From: JAVBTT01 sp031550325
GTDB taxonomy: Bacteria > Bacillota > Clostridia > Oscillospirales > UBA929
NCBI GenBank assembly: GCA_031550325.1
Contig: JAVBOR010000024.1
Span: 35,367 to 99,366 of the forward strand
Direction of reading: 5' to 3'
DNA: 64,000 bases
Made by a program: the position numbers and the translations under genes. Under the pieces are notes generated by a model. That model did not search any database. It saw only the letters and a program-made list of their open reading frames with translations, and had not been told where the DNA came from. Below, piece after piece: positions 1 through 8,851 of the stretch. The first letter of the stretch is position 1; every line of letters begins with the position of its first letter.

Positions 1-102
1 AACTTGTACCAGGGCTATTACTACAGCCGTTCTCTTCCGCTGGATCGGCTTGTGGAGTACGCGCTGGCGCAGAACGCGTCCCATCCCGCGCACCACGCGT
101 AA
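1..102 (+). CDS. C-terminal end of an EAL-domain (c-di-GMP phosphodiesterase family) protein, partial
   Basis: Only the last 33 codons are in the window, in frame 1, ending in TAA at 100-102. The peptide begins NLYQGYYYSRSLP and continues DRLVEY. The QGYYYSRSLP segment matches the QGY-F-S-P-P signature that closes EAL domains, so this is most likely the end of a cyclic-di-GMP phosphodiesterase or GGDEF-EAL protein. The catalytic residues lie upstream of the window, so activity cannot be judged. A palindrome-rich intergenic element begins directly behind the stop codon. The family call rests on this short motif alone. Confidence 0.6.
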   Translation, partial: NLYQGYYYSRSLPLDRLVEYALAQNASHPAHHA

Positions 103-330
103 GGCTGCCAAAGAACCTTTGGTCTAAGCGGTGCTTAAAGAAGAGACGAGCTGTGTTCGCCCGCGGGCGGTCAATGACCGCCCCTATATTGGCTCCCCGT
201 CTCAACGCGGCTTTTGGCGAGGTTTTTGACAGTCTGAGGGCGTTCTCGGATTCACTCCGGGAACGCCCTGTTCTGGGCCTTTTTGACGGCTTTCCGCCGC
301 CCGGTGCAGGCGGGCGATCCCTGGAAGAGG
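103..330. repeat. Palindromic intergenic element, copy A
   Basis: This lies between the EAL-protein stop and the GH18 gene. It starts with CCAAAG-AAC-CTTTGG (108-122). It also carries the family's signature hairpin at 238-268, where GGGCGTTC pairs with GAACGCCC around TCGGATTCACTCCGG. The preceding GGTTTTTGACAGTCTGAG resembles the TTTTTTGAAAGCCTGAG ahead of the same hairpin in copy B (2274-2290). The middle part (130-215) does not align clearly with other copies. The hairpins could also terminate the upstream gene. No protein-coding gene is supported between 103 and 400. Confidence 0.6.
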
Positions 331-400
331 CCGGCCGCTTTGAGGGCGTGCGGCATAGCCGGACTTTGATTGGCCAATACTATGCGCGGAGGGGATGGCC

Positions 401-2047
401 TTGAAAAAGTCACTGCTTGCCGCCGTATTGGCTGTGAGTGTTTTGGCCGGGTCGGCCGGAGACGCGATGGCGGCGAAAAGCATAGAGAGCATCAGCTACC
501 TGTTTGCGGGCAACACATCCATTTACACGCACAACGTGGGCAGAACAAAAGAGAATCTCACCTCGGTCTGTCCGGACTACTTTGAGGTAAGTTCAAGAGG
601 GACTCTGATCAAAACGCGTGAGCCCGATCCGCTTTTTATTGAAACCATGCATGCGAGCGGGGTGCGCGTGGTCCCGTTTGTCAGCAACCATTGGGTTGCC
701 GAGGCAGGAAGGGCGGCAACACAAAACGCAGAGCTCATCGGCGCGCAGCTCTCGCTGTGGATGGCCCAGTATGGATTTGACGGCGTAGATATTGACATTG
801 AAAACCTGAACCATAATGACCGCGAGGCGTTTACTGCGTTTATGCGAACATTGCGCCGGTGTCTGCCGAAGGGCGCCTATTTATCGGTTTGCGTCGCGCC
901 CAACCCCTGGGGCATCAGCAAGGGCTGGCAGGGTCAGTATGATATGGCCGCGCTGGCGGACATATGCGATACGGTTTTTTTGATGGCATATGACGACCAT
1001 TATGATGGCGACGCGAATCCCGGCGCCGTGGCCGGTTTACCGTTTGTGGAAAAATCGGTTGTACAGGCGCTGAAGACTGTTCCGGCCTCCAAACTTGTTC
1101 TCGGTGTGCCCTTTTACGGGCGGTATTGGATAAAGGGAAACGCCACAGGGGGAAAGGCGCTGACAGTGTCGGACATTGGCAACTTGACGGCCCGGTACGA
1201 GTCCACGGTGTGGTATGACGGCGTGCAGCACTGCGCGCGCGCGAGTATGGTCATCAAGCCCAGCGACGTCTCCCAGGGGCTGTGGGGCGGCAAAAAGCTT
1301 GCGGCAGGGACGTATGACATCTGGTATGAAAATGACGCTTCGATCGAAAAAAAGCTTTCATTGATTAAAAAATATAACCTGAAGGGCGCAGGAAGCTGGG
1401 CGCTTGGACAGGAACCTGAAACCCTTTGGAAGGGCTACCGAAAATGGCTGTATGGGTTGCCGTTTAACGACATTGAGAGCCACTGGGCAGAGCCCGCCAT
1501 TGCAAGAGTACACAACCTGGGCATTGTCTCCGGTACGGGCGGCGATACGTTTTCTCCCAACGAGAACCTCACGCGCGCCCAAGCCTGCGTACTTCTGTGC
1601 AAGATGCTGGACATTAAGCCCATGGAATCAGCCCCCTATGTCCCGGCGGACATTCAGGGGCACTGGGCCGAGGGCTATATGCTGTCGGCGATTTACCGGC
1701 GGCTTTTTGAGGGCTATCCCGACGGCACCTATCGGCCCTCTGAGCCTGTGACACGGCAGGAAATGGCTGCTCTGATCGAAAAAACGCTGCACCTTCCTGA
1801 AACCATCGATTTTAACCAGAAGCTGTTTACTGACGTAAATCCCCAGAGCTGGTCCAATCGGGCGATCATCACGCTGGCGGTGTACAATGTCGTCAGCGGC
1901 TATACCGACGGTTCGTTCAGACCGCTGGACACTGTGCTGCGCGCTGAGGCGGTCAGCATGATTGATAAAATTGCCGAGCTTCCCAAAAAAGACTTTCCGA
2001 TGGCATCGCTCTTCGAGGATCCGCCACAGATTGTTGAGCCGCGGTGA
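401..2047 (+). CDS. Secreted glycoside hydrolase family 18 protein with three S-layer homology domains
   Basis: A cell-surface GH18 enzyme (chitinase/endo-beta-N-acetylglucosaminidase family) that probably cuts beta-1,4 GlcNAc linkages in chitin-like glycans or peptidoglycan. A signal peptide begins KKSLLAAVLAVSVLAGSAG. The GH18 catalytic motif is FDGVDIDIEN (DxDxE, about residues 125-135), so the catalytic Glu is present. Three SLH domains fill the last ~190 residues, each with an HWAE- or SW-type start and a GYPDGTYRP/GYTDGSFRP-type core. They would attach the protein to secondary cell-wall polymer. The start is set at TTG 401, because GGAGGGG (388-394) is 6 nt upstream, whereas ATG 395 touches the Shine-Dalgarno. 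Fold relatives include the spore-germination YaaH/YdhD group, so a spore-related role is possible. Confidence 0.85.
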   Translation: MKKSLLAAVLAVSVLAGSAGDAMAAKSIESISYLFAGNTSIYTHNVGRTKENLTSVCPDYFEVSSRGTLIKTREPDPLFIETMHASGVRVVPFVSNHWVAEAGRAATQNAELIGAQLSLWMAQYGFDGVDIDIENLNHNDREAFTAFMRTLRRCLPKGAYLSVCVAPNPWGISKGWQGQYDMAALADICDTVFLMAYDDHYDGDANPGAVAGLPFVEKSVVQALKTVPASKLVLGVPFYGRYWIKGNATGGKALTVSDIGNLTARYESTVWYDGVQHCARASMVIKPSDVSQGLWGGKKLAAGTYDIWYENDASIEKKLSLIKKYNLKGAGSWALGQEPETLWKGYRKWLYGLPFNDIESHWAEPAIARVHNLGIVSGTGGDTFSPNENLTRAQACVLLCKMLDIKPMESAPYVPADIQGHWAEGYMLSAIYRRLFEGYPDGTYRPSEPVTRQEMAALIEKTLHLPETIDFNQKLFTDVNPQSWSNRAIITLAVYNVVSGYTDGSFRPLDTVLRAEAVSMIDKIAELPKKDFPMASLFEDPPQIVEPR

Positions 2048-2055
2048 GTCAGCCC

Positions 2056-2362
2056 GCTGTCAAAGAACCTTTTACGGTCAGAGAACCTTTGGTTCGCTGA
2101 CAAAACGAGGGATGGATTAAACCGCTGTGGCGGCATGAAGGGAAACGGTTTCGAGAAATGAATTCCCGAAACCGTTGTGGTTCCTATTTTTCCTGGATTC
2201 GGTCCAGCAAGAACCTGCCGCCTGCGGCGTCAGGCTCGACGCGAATCCAGGAAAAGGACGAAGGCGCAAAGCGCTTTTTTGAAAGCCTGAGGCGTTCCCG
2301 GATTCATTCCAGGAACGCCTCAGGCTCAGGCTGTCAGAGAACCTTTGGTTCTCTGACAAAAC
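2056..2362. repeat. Palindromic intergenic element, copy B (most complete with copy D)
   Basis: Five hairpins lie in a row behind the GH18 stop. (1) GTCAGAGAACC/GGTTCGCTGAC at 2077-2101. (2) AACGGTTTCG/CGAAACCGTT at 2144-2176. (3) A 14-bp perfect outer stem TTTTCCTGGATTCG (2188-2201)/CGAATCCAGGAAAA (2242-2255), enclosing CCTGCCGCC-TGC-GGCGTCAGG (2214-2234). (4) A 14-bp perfect stem GCCTGAGGCGTTCC (2285-2298)/GGAACGCCTCAGGC (2312-2325) around CGGATTCATTCCA. (5) TGTCAGAGAACC (2332-2343)/GGTTCTCTGACA (2347-2358). Modules 2-3 align with copy D in the linkers and inner hairpin, but the outer arms differ. No coding sequence is supported between 2048 and 2481. Confidence 0.8.
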
Positions 2363-2481
2363 GAAAGGAGCGCGCGTGGGCATTTTTGCCAGGGTTATGT
2401 AACCAAAATGTTTGTTGAGTTCTCTGTCGAGCTATGATAGACTGTAGGGGAAATTGGGATAAAACGGAGTGTATAAAGGGT

Positions 2482-3642
2482 ATGAAGAAATGGTTTCTGG
2501 TCTTTTTATCAATGATGCTGCTGCTCAGCGCGTGTTCTGTCCTTTCCCCGGATCAGCAGGCGTCCGGTAAGGATAATCCTTCCTCGCAGCTTTCCCCGTC
2601 CCCATCTCCAACACCGACGCCAACGCCGACACCCAGCCCGACGCCTTCCCCCAGTCCCACGCCGACGCCCCGGCCCTCCATTGCCCCCGAAGATCTGGAG
2701 GTCTACACGGGCCCCCTCCATCATGTGTTTTACCACTTCTTGATCGCGTATCCCGAGGTCGCGCGCACAACGGGATACTGGAAAAACCTCGCGACCGACT
2801 GCGTCACGCCGACCGAGTATTGGCGCTCTCTGGAGGAGCTTTACAAAAACGGCTATGTTCTGATGAATATCAACGATTACATCACCATCAACGAGGACGG
2901 GACGATCACCCAAAACCCCATCCTGGTGCCCAAGGGCAAAAAGCCGCTCGTCATGTCGTTTGACGACATGAGCTACTATTCAAAGAACCACGGAAAGGGC
3001 ATATGTGACAAGGTCATTTTAGACGAAAACGGGGAGTTCGCCATGCTGACCCGGCTCGATGATGGGTCGGATAAGATCACATACGACAACGGGTGCATTC
3101 CGCTTTTGGAAAAGTTCTGTAAAGAGAACCCCGACTTTTCGCCGTTTGGCGACAAGGGTCTGCTGGCGATGACAGGATACGACGGCATTCTGGGCTACCG
3201 CGTCCAGCGCGACAGCCCAAACCGAGAGAGCGAAGTTAAGGACGCCAAGGTGGTTGTCGAAGCGCTCAAGGACGCAGGATGGACGTTTGGGTCGCACAGC
3301 TACGGGCACATCCACATGCAGAAGGTTGGCGCCGAGCGCGTTCGCGAGGACACGCAGCATTGGGCAGACGAGATCATGCCGGTGGTCGGCGAAACCTCTG
3401 TCTATGTTTTCCCGTTTGGCGAGTATACCAAGCACGATCAGCAGGAGTTCCAGATCCTGCTGCAAAACGGCTTTAAGATCCTGTGCGGCGTGGGCATGCC
3501 GCCGTACGCCAAGGCGTACGAAACATACTATTTTATGGACAGACAGAACATTGACGGGTATTCGCTGAGCAACAGCGCCAAGTGGCTCAAGCCCTTGATG
3601 GACGCCCAGGTGGTATACAGTGTTGAAGAACGCGACAAGTAG
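2482..3642 (+). CDS. Polysaccharide deacetylase-like lipoprotein
   Basis: A lipoprotein: the signal sequence starts MKKWFLVFLSMM and ends in the lipobox LLSAC. A Ser/Thr/Pro linker follows (about residues 40-62), then a polysaccharide-deacetylase/NodB-like domain. KPLVMSFDDMSYY carries the Asp-Asp pair of motif 1, and FGSHSYGHIHM resembles the SHTxxH zinc motif. A long insertion separates them and retains no other motif I recognise. It probably removes acetyl groups from a cell-wall or surface glycan outside the membrane; the substrate cannot be read from sequence. The in-frame ATG 48 nt upstream would add a polar extension before the signal peptide, so ATG 2482 is preferred (GGAG at 2466). 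The CapA-like lipoprotein gene overlaps its 3' end, suggesting co-expression. Confidence 0.78.
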   Translation: MKKWFLVFLSMMLLLSACSVLSPDQQASGKDNPSSQLSPSPSPTPTPTPTPSPTPSPSPTPTPRPSIAPEDLEVYTGPLHHVFYHFLIAYPEVARTTGYWKNLATDCVTPTEYWRSLEELYKNGYVLMNINDYITINEDGTITQNPILVPKGKKPLVMSFDDMSYYSKNHGKGICDKVILDENGEFAMLTRLDDGSDKITYDNGCIPLLEKFCKENPDFSPFGDKGLLAMTGYDGILGYRVQRDSPNRESEVKDAKVVVEALKDAGWTFGSHSYGHIHMQKVGAERVREDTQHWADEIMPVVGETSVYVFPFGEYTKHDQQEFQILLQNGFKILCGVGMPPYAKAYETYYFMDRQNIDGYSLSNSAKWLKPLMDAQVVYSVEERDK

Positions 3643-4789
3643 AGTTTACCTTGCCGCCGGCCCGCTCGGCGTCTGGCTTCTCGCTTTTTGCCTTTCTTCC
3701 TGCGTGGCGGCGGGGTCATCCCCTCTGCAGTCCAGGCCGTCTTCCGGCCGGTTTGAGACCGTGAGGGAAGTGCCGTCCGAGCGCCCGTCCGAGCAACCGT
3801 CCGAGCGCCCGTCCGCGCCGCCCATCCCGGCGATTGACGTACTATTGCCGGAGGAGGTGACGGTGGTGGTCGGGGGGGACGTGCTGCTCTGGGGCCGCGT
3901 GGCCAGAGAGCTGGAGAATAGCGGGAGTGAGGCGCTGGCCGATGATCAGCTGGCGTCCCTGTTTCGCGGCGCAGATCTGGCGATGGTCAATCTGGAGATG
4001 GCGGTCACCACGAGGGGCTCGCCCGTCCCGGACAAACAGTTTAACTTTCGCGGCGACCCAGAAACTCTGAACTGGCTGACGGACTATATGGGCGTTGACC
4101 TTGTGGGCCTGGCCAACAACCATGTGATCGACTATGGCGCTGAGGGTCTGCTGGACACATTTGACGCGCTTGATGAAAAGGAAATTGCCTATATCGGCGC
4201 GGGAAAGACGCTGAGCCGCGCGAAAGAGCCGTTTGTCGCCGAGATCGGCGGCAAGCGCATCGCGTTCCTCGCGGCATCGCGCATTATCCCGTTTATGTAC
4301 TGGTACGCGCAGGAGACCTCGCCCGGCGTGTTCTCAACCTATGATCCGGCGATGCTGCATGAGCAGATTGAGCTGGCCAAAGAGAGCAGCGACTATGTGG
4401 TGGTCTACGTTCACTGGGGCGTGGAGAGGGCGAGTACGCCCGAGAAGTACCAGGTGGCGCTGGCCCACGGATACATCGACCATGGCGCGGATATGGTCAT
4501 CGGAGCCCATCCGCATGTGCTGCAGGGGGTGGAGATGTACAAAGGAAAACCCATCGCCTATAGCCTGGGAAATTTTATATTCACAACGTCTGCGCCCGAT
4601 ACCTGCGCGCTCGTACTGCATTTCGGAGAAGAGACGTATATGCAGGTCAGGCCCTGCAAGATTTCCAGCCCCAAGACGACGCTGATCACCGACGAAGAGA
4701 CCGTCAAGCAAAAGCTGAACATGATCGAAAAGCTGTCCTTTTGCGCGCGGCTGGACGAATCCGGGCGCGTCTGGCCTTCAGAGGAGTAA
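3620..4789 (+). CDS. CapA-family (poly-gamma-glutamate synthesis type) lipoprotein
   Basis: The CapA fold is a calcineurin-like metallophosphoesterase relative found in poly-gamma-glutamate capsule loci and also as stand-alone surface proteins. Visible motifs are VVGGDVLLWG, NLEMAVTTRG, GLANNHVIDYGAEGL, YVHWGVE, GAHPHVLQG and YSLGNFIF, all typical of the family. A lipoprotein signal with lipobox LSSC is followed by a Pro/Ser/Glu repeat linker (RPSEQPSERPS). The start is GTG 3620, inside the previous gene (23-nt overlap). A GGCGGG-like sequence upstream is a weak ribosome site, so translational coupling is likely. No capB/capC partners are nearby, so capsule synthesis is not implied. Confidence 0.85.
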   Translation: MLKNATSRVYLAAGPLGVWLLAFCLSSCVAAGSSPLQSRPSSGRFETVREVPSERPSEQPSERPSAPPIPAIDVLLPEEVTVVVGGDVLLWGRVARELENSGSEALADDQLASLFRGADLAMVNLEMAVTTRGSPVPDKQFNFRGDPETLNWLTDYMGVDLVGLANNHVIDYGAEGLLDTFDALDEKEIAYIGAGKTLSRAKEPFVAEIGGKRIAFLAASRIIPFMYWYAQETSPGVFSTYDPAMLHEQIELAKESSDYVVVYVHWGVERASTPEKYQVALAHGYIDHGADMVIGAHPHVLQGVEMYKGKPIAYSLGNFIFTTSAPDTCALVLHFGEETYMQVRPCKISSPKTTLITDEETVKQKLNMIEKLSFCARLDESGRVWPSEE

Positions 4790-4907
4790 CGCTGTGAGGC
4801 GCCGCAAGGAGGTACGGCTTGGCTCTTCGGGGGATGCGGCGCGTCTCTGTCGCCCGCCCAAGAGGGCGGACCTGGAAAAAACACAGACTTTTGATGGCTT
4901 GTACGCC

Positions 4908-4936
4908 TTGATTTTCATGTCGTCATCTGATATAAT
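4908..4936 (+). promoter_or_regulatory. Sigma-A promoter of the aldolase gene
   Basis: TTGATT (4908-4913) and TATAAT (4931-4936) are separated by 17 bp. This is close to the sigma-A consensus and 43 bp ahead of the aldolase start. A short stem CCGCCC-AAGA-GGGCGG (4854-4869) just upstream may help insulate it from the capA-like gene, though it has no T-run. Confidence 0.8.
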
Positions 4937-4979
4937 CCACCAGTACTGTACTAAATGAGATATGAAGGAGTTTGATTGC

Positions 4980-5915
4980 ATGGCTCTGGTCACCACCACT
5001 CAGATGTTTAAGGATGCCTATGCCGGCGGGTATGCCATCGGCGCGTTCAACGTCAACAATATGGAGATCATTCAGGGCATCACCGAGGCAGCCGCCGAGG
5101 AAAAGGCCCCGCTGATTTTGCAGGTCTCTTCGGGCGCGCGCAAGTACGCCAAGCACGTCTATCTGATGAAGCTCATTGAGGCTGCCATTGCCGACACCGG
5201 ACTGCCGATCGCGGTGCACCTCGACCACGGTGACGATTTTGAAATTTGCAAGAGCTGTATTGACGGCGGCTTCACCTCCGTGATGATTGACGGCTCCAAG
5301 CACAGCTTTTCGGACAACATTGCGCTGACAAAGCAGGTTGTCGACTATGCGCACGCCAGAGGCGTTGTTGTCGAAGGCGAGCTGGGCAAGCTTGCCGGCG
5401 TTGAGGACGACGTCAACGTGTCCGACGCCGACGCGCAGTTTACCAACCCCGCGGAGGTCGAAGAGTTTGTGTCCAAGACCGGCGTTGACTCGCTGGCCAT
5501 TGCCATCGGTACCAGTCACGGCGCGTATAAGTTCAAACCCGGACAGAACCCCCAACTTCGCTTTGACATTCTGGAGAAGATTCAGCAGCGCCTGTCGGGC
5601 TTCCCGATTGTGCTTCACGGCGCGTCTTCGGTCATCCCGGAATTTGTCGCCAAGGTCAACCAGTACGGCGGAAAAATGCCCGACGCCATCGGCATTCCCG
5701 AGGACATGCTGCGCCAGGCCGCCAAGATGTCGGTCTGCAAGATCAACATCGACTCCGACCTGCGTCTGGCGATGACCGCGTCGATCCGCGAGCATTTTGC
5801 GCTGCATCCCGATCACTTCGATCCGCGTCAGTATTTGACGCCGGCGCGCACGGCCATCAAAGACATGGTCAAGCGCAAGCTGGTCAACGTGCTGGGCTGC
5901 AACGGCAAAGCCTAG
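4980..5915 (+). CDS. fba: Class II fructose-bisphosphate aldolase
   Basis: Cleaves fructose 1,6-bisphosphate to glyceraldehyde 3-phosphate and dihydroxyacetone phosphate in glycolysis, or the reverse; cytosolic and zinc-dependent. The 311-residue length is typical. HLDHGDDFE gives the catalytic Asp and a zinc-binding His. GTSHGAYKF and VLHGASSV give further zinc and phosphate ligands. GELGKLAG-EDDV and INIDSDLRLA are family motifs. ATG 4980 is chosen because AAGGAG (4965-4970) sits 9 nt upstream; an ATG at 4962 precedes the ribosome site. Single-gene unit with its own promoter and a strong terminator. A related tagatose-bisphosphate specificity cannot be excluded. Confidence 0.95.
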   Translation: MALVTTTQMFKDAYAGGYAIGAFNVNNMEIIQGITEAAAEEKAPLILQVSSGARKYAKHVYLMKLIEAAIADTGLPIAVHLDHGDDFEICKSCIDGGFTSVMIDGSKHSFSDNIALTKQVVDYAHARGVVVEGELGKLAGVEDDVNVSDADAQFTNPAEVEEFVSKTGVDSLAIAIGTSHGAYKFKPGQNPQLRFDILEKIQQRLSGFPIVLHGASSVIPEFVAKVNQYGGKMPDAIGIPEDMLRQAAKMSVCKINIDSDLRLAMTASIREHFALHPDHFDPRQYLTPARTAIKDMVKRKLVNVLGCNGKA

Positions 5916-5938
5916 ACGCCCATACGGTTTACAACTCA

Positions 5939-5971
5939 GGGCGGCGGACAGTCAAGGCTTGTCCGCCGCCC
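5939..5971 (+). terminator. Terminator of the aldolase gene
   Basis: A 12-bp perfect stem GGGCGGCGGACA (5939-5950)/TGTCCGCCGCCC (5960-5971) with a 9-nt loop, 24 nt behind the stop codon. The T-tract that follows is poor (CTGCTTTGT), so termination efficiency is uncertain. Confidence 0.7.
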
Positions 5972-5975
5972 CTGC

Positions 5976-6040
5976 TTTGTCAAAGTGAATCCGTGAAACC
6001 CGAAAAGCGCGGGAGCACAAAGGACTTTGACAGCCTGCCT
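5976..6040. repeat. Palindromic intergenic element, partial copy C
   Basis: TGTCAAAG (5978-5985) pairs with CTTTGACA (6025-6032). The interior GTGAATCCGTGAAA-GGGAGCACAAAGG resembles the tail of copy G (27023-27060, GTGAATCCGCGAAAAAGG-GGGAGCATAAAAGG). It lies between the aldolase terminator and yunB. Confidence 0.5.
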
Positions 6041-6117
6041 GCCCACGCGGCGGGGCGTTCTTTCCGGCGCGCCTTTCCCATACAATGGGAATAGGCAGTG
6101 CGCCGGGAGGAATAATC

Positions 6118-6849
6118 ATGCGGAAAATACGCGTCATGCTTCCACAGCGGTGGCACGTGAACCTTCACAAGTACAAAGGGAATTTTCAGCCGCTGCGCTA
6201 TCTGCTGATGGCTGCTTTGGTGTTTGTGGCGTTTTGGGTGACGATTTTCTGGGTGGAGAGCCATCTGCGGCCGATTGTCGAACAAATGGCCACCGCGCGC
6301 GTCAACTATCTTGCCTCCAAGGCCGTCAACACGGCCATTTCCACGCGGCTCTCCGAAGAGGACGTCAGCTATGGCGACCTGGTGATTTTTGAAAAGGACT
6401 ACCTGGGGGGCATTACCGCGCTCAAAACGGATATGATTAAGATCAACAGGCTGAAGGCCGACATCATCAACCATGTTCTCGACGCGCTTCAAAAGATTGG
6501 GCCCACGGAGCTGGGCGTCCCGCTGGGGAATGTCATCAACGGCGAACTGTTTTCCGGGCGCGGGCCGCTGATTCCGGTGCGCATTGTCCCGCTGGGCACG
6601 GCGAGCGCCGACTTCCACAATGTGTTTTCTTCGGCCGGGATCAACCAGACCAGACACCAGATTATGCTTGAGGTCACTGTGGACATCAGCGTTTTGCTGC
6701 CCGGATACGCCGCGGCGACCGAAGTGCTGGTGCAGGTTGTGGTCGCCGAGACCATCATTGTCGGCGGTGTGCCCGACAGCTATACCCACTTTGAGGACGG
6801 CGAGGAGTTCTTTTCGCAAAAGGAGAAATACGGCGCTCTTGACCCGTAA
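6118..6849 (+). CDS. yunB: Sporulation protein YunB
   Basis: YunB-family protein, made in the mother cell during sporulation in Bacillus; its biochemical role is not known. One N-terminal membrane segment (LRYLLMAALVFVAFWVTIFWV, about residues 23-43) is followed by an extracytoplasmic domain. Family sequence is seen in ARVNYLASKAVNTAI, GPTELGVPLGNVING, GRGPLIPVRIVPLG and VAETIIVGGVPDSY. ATG 6118 is preferred, with GGGAGGA at 6104-6110; ATG 6085 would add 11 residues with no ribosome site. It supports the view that the host forms endospores. It precedes ligA by 49 nt and could share a transcript with it. Confidence 0.9.
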   Translation: MRKIRVMLPQRWHVNLHKYKGNFQPLRYLLMAALVFVAFWVTIFWVESHLRPIVEQMATARVNYLASKAVNTAISTRLSEEDVSYGDLVIFEKDYLGGITALKTDMIKINRLKADIINHVLDALQKIGPTELGVPLGNVINGELFSGRGPLIPVRIVPLGTASADFHNVFSSAGINQTRHQIMLEVTVDISVLLPGYAAATEVLVQVVVAETIIVGGVPDSYTHFEDGEEFFSQKEKYGALDP

Positions 6850-6898
6850 GCCGGGCAGGGCGTCTTACCGCGATCACAAAGGAAGGAGGGCCTGCTGC

Positions 6899-8851
6899 GT
6901 GGACGAGAAGGTCAGGGCCCTGCGCGAGCGCTTATCGGAGGCCAACGAGGCTTATCACCTGAAGGACGCACCGGTCATGGAGGACGCCGATTACGACGAG
7001 CTTATGCGCGAGCTGCGCAGGCTTGAGGAGGAGCATCCCGAACTCGACGATCCCGACTCGCCGTCACACCGCGTGGGCGGCGCGGCGGCGTTTTCGCCCG
7101 TGGCGCACGAGGTGCCGATGGAGAGCCTGAACGACGTGTTTACCGCAGAGGAGCTTGGCGCGTTTGACGAGCGCGTGCGCGCCGCGGCGGGCGCCGTTCG
7201 CTATTGCGTCGAGCCGAAGGTGGACGGGCTTTCCGTGGCGCTTCACTATGCCGATGGGCGCTTTGTGCGAGGCGCCACGCGGGGCGACGGCGCTGTGGGC
7301 GAGGACGTGACGCACAATTTGCGCACGATCGGCTCACTGCCGATGTCGATCAAGGCGCAGGGGACGCTGATCCTGCGCGGAGAAGTCTATATGTCCAAGG
7401 AGGTTTTCGCGGCGCTGAACCGCCAGCGCGAGGCCGAAGGCGCGCCGCTTTTTGCCAATCCGCGCAACGCCGCTGCTGGCTCGCTGCGGCAGCTAGACGC
7501 GCGCATGGCAGCGCTTCGCGGGCTTTCCGTCGCGCTGTTTAACGTTCAGCGGTGGGACAGGCCCCTGCCCGACAGCCACGCCGAAACACTTGACTTTCTG
7601 GCGACGCTGGGCTTTCCCGTTGTGCCGCATGTGCTTGTAAAGGACATGGACGAGGCCGTGAAGGAGATCGAGCGGCTGGAGCTATTGCGCGCCGAGCTGC
7701 CCTTTGACATGGACGGCGCGGTGGTCAAGGTGGATTCTCTTGAAGCGCGGGCGGCGATGGGCAGCACGACCAGGGCGCCGCGCTGGGCAGCTGCGTATAA
7801 GTACAAGCCCGACAGCAGGGAGAGCAGGCTCCTGGGCATTGTCGTTCAGGTCGGCCGCACGGGCGTGCTGACGCCCCGGGCAGTGCTGGAGCCCGTGAGC
7901 CTTGCTGGGACAACTGTGCAGTACGCCACACTGCACAATCAGGACTACATCGACCGGTTGGACATTCGCATCGGGGACACTGTCCGTGTGCACAAGGCCG
8001 GGGAGATCATCCCCGAAATCGTCTCTGTTGTGTTTGAAAAGCGCGGGGAGGACGCCAAACCTTATGTGTTTCCCACGCGTTGCCCCGAGTGCGGAGAGCC
8101 CGTCGGACGCGAACCCGGAGAGGCCGCCGTGCGCTGCACAAGCGTCTTCTGCCCGGCGCAGAAGCTGCGCAGGCTGGTGCACTTTGCCTCGCGCGACGCC
8201 ATGGACATGGACGGCCTGGGCGAGGCGACCTGCGCGCTGCTCGTCGGCAAGGGGCTCGTCGACACGCCCGCCGACCTGTTTACCGTGGACTGGGACGCGC
8301 TGGAGGCGTGGGAGGGCTTTGGCAGGAAATCGGTGGAGAACTTAAAGCTCAGCGTTCAAAACGCCAAAAAGCAGGATCTGTCGAGGCTTCTTTACGCGCT
8401 GGGGGTGCCGCATGTCGGGCAGAAGGCCGCCAAAAAGCTCAGCGAGCGCTTTGGCTCCATGGAAGCCCTGCGAGCAGCCTCGCTGGAGGAGCTCACGGCC
8501 ACCGAGGAAATCGGCCCCGTGATCGCCCGAAGCCTGCGCGCGTACTTTGAGAGCGCCGGGGCGCTGCTCGGCGGGCTTGCCCGCGCCGGGGTGAACATGA
8601 CGGGCGCCCGCCGGGCGGCGGGAGAGGAGCTGGAGGGTAAAACCTTTGTCCTGACGGGGACGCTTGCCGGCCTGACCAGAGCACAGGCCGCCGCGCTCAT
8701 CGAAGCCAGAGGGGGAAAGACCTCGGGCAGCGTTTCAGGCAAAACGGACTACGTCGTGGCCGGAGCCGAAGCGGGCTCCAAGCTGGACAAGGCGCTCGCG
8801 CTCGGCGTTGCCGTGGTTTCAGAGGCTGAGTTTTTGGAGATGATATTGTGA
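6899..8851 (+). CDS. ligA: NAD-dependent DNA ligase LigA
   Basis: Seals 3'-OH/5'-phosphate nicks during replication and repair using NAD+. At 650 residues it is typical length. Domains in order: N-terminal NAD-binding Ia domain (YHLKDAP-MEDADYDELMREL), the adenylation domain with active Lys in CVEPKVDGLSVAL (about residue 110), the OB fold with VGRTGVLTPRAVLEPV, the Cys4 zinc finger CPEC-x15-C-x4-C, helix-hairpin-helix repeats (LYALGVPHVGQKAAKKL) and a C-terminal BRCT domain (FVLTGTLAGLTRAQAAALIE). The start is GTG 6899 behind GGAAGGAGGG (6881-6890). The reading frame stays open upstream through yunB, but no start there has a better ribosome site. Its stop overlaps the gatC start. Confidence 0.97.
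   Translation: MDEKVRALRERLSEANEAYHLKDAPVMEDADYDELMRELRRLEEEHPELDDPDSPSHRVGGAAAFSPVAHEVPMESLNDVFTAEELGAFDERVRAAAGAVRYCVEPKVDGLSVALHYADGRFVRGATRGDGAVGEDVTHNLRTIGSLPMSIKAQGTLILRGEVYMSKEVFAALNRQREAEGAPLFANPRNAAAGSLRQLDARMAALRGLSVALFNVQRWDRPLPDSHAETLDFLATLGFPVVPHVLVKDMDEAVKEIERLELLRAELPFDMDGAVVKVDSLEARAAMGSTTRAPRWAAAYKYKPDSRESRLLGIVVQVGRTGVLTPRAVLEPVSLAGTTVQYATLHNQDYIDRLDIRIGDTVRVHKAGEIIPEIVSVVFEKRGEDAKPYVFPTRCPECGEPVGREPGEAAVRCTSVFCPAQKLRRLVHFASRDAMDMDGLGEATCALLVGKGLVDTPADLFTVDWDALEAWEGFGRKSVENLKLSVQNAKKQDLSRLLYALGVPHVGQKAAKKLSERFGSMEALRAASLEELTATEEIGPVIARSLRAYFESAGALLGGLARAGVNMTGARRAAGEELEGKTFVLTGTLAGLTRAQAAALIEARGGKTSGSVSGKTDYVVAGAEAGSKLDKALALGVAVVSEAEFLEMIL

Noticed and set aside
238..268. 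Treating each element hairpin as an ordinary Rho-independent terminator
   Set aside because: Most copies lack a T-run, share loop and linker sequence across sites and include several hairpins in series, which plain terminators would not. A secondary terminator role remains possible.
6584..6898. Upstream extension of ligA into yunB
   Set aside because: It overlaps yunB in another frame, and GGAAGGAGGG before GTG 6899 together with normal LigA length fix the start.
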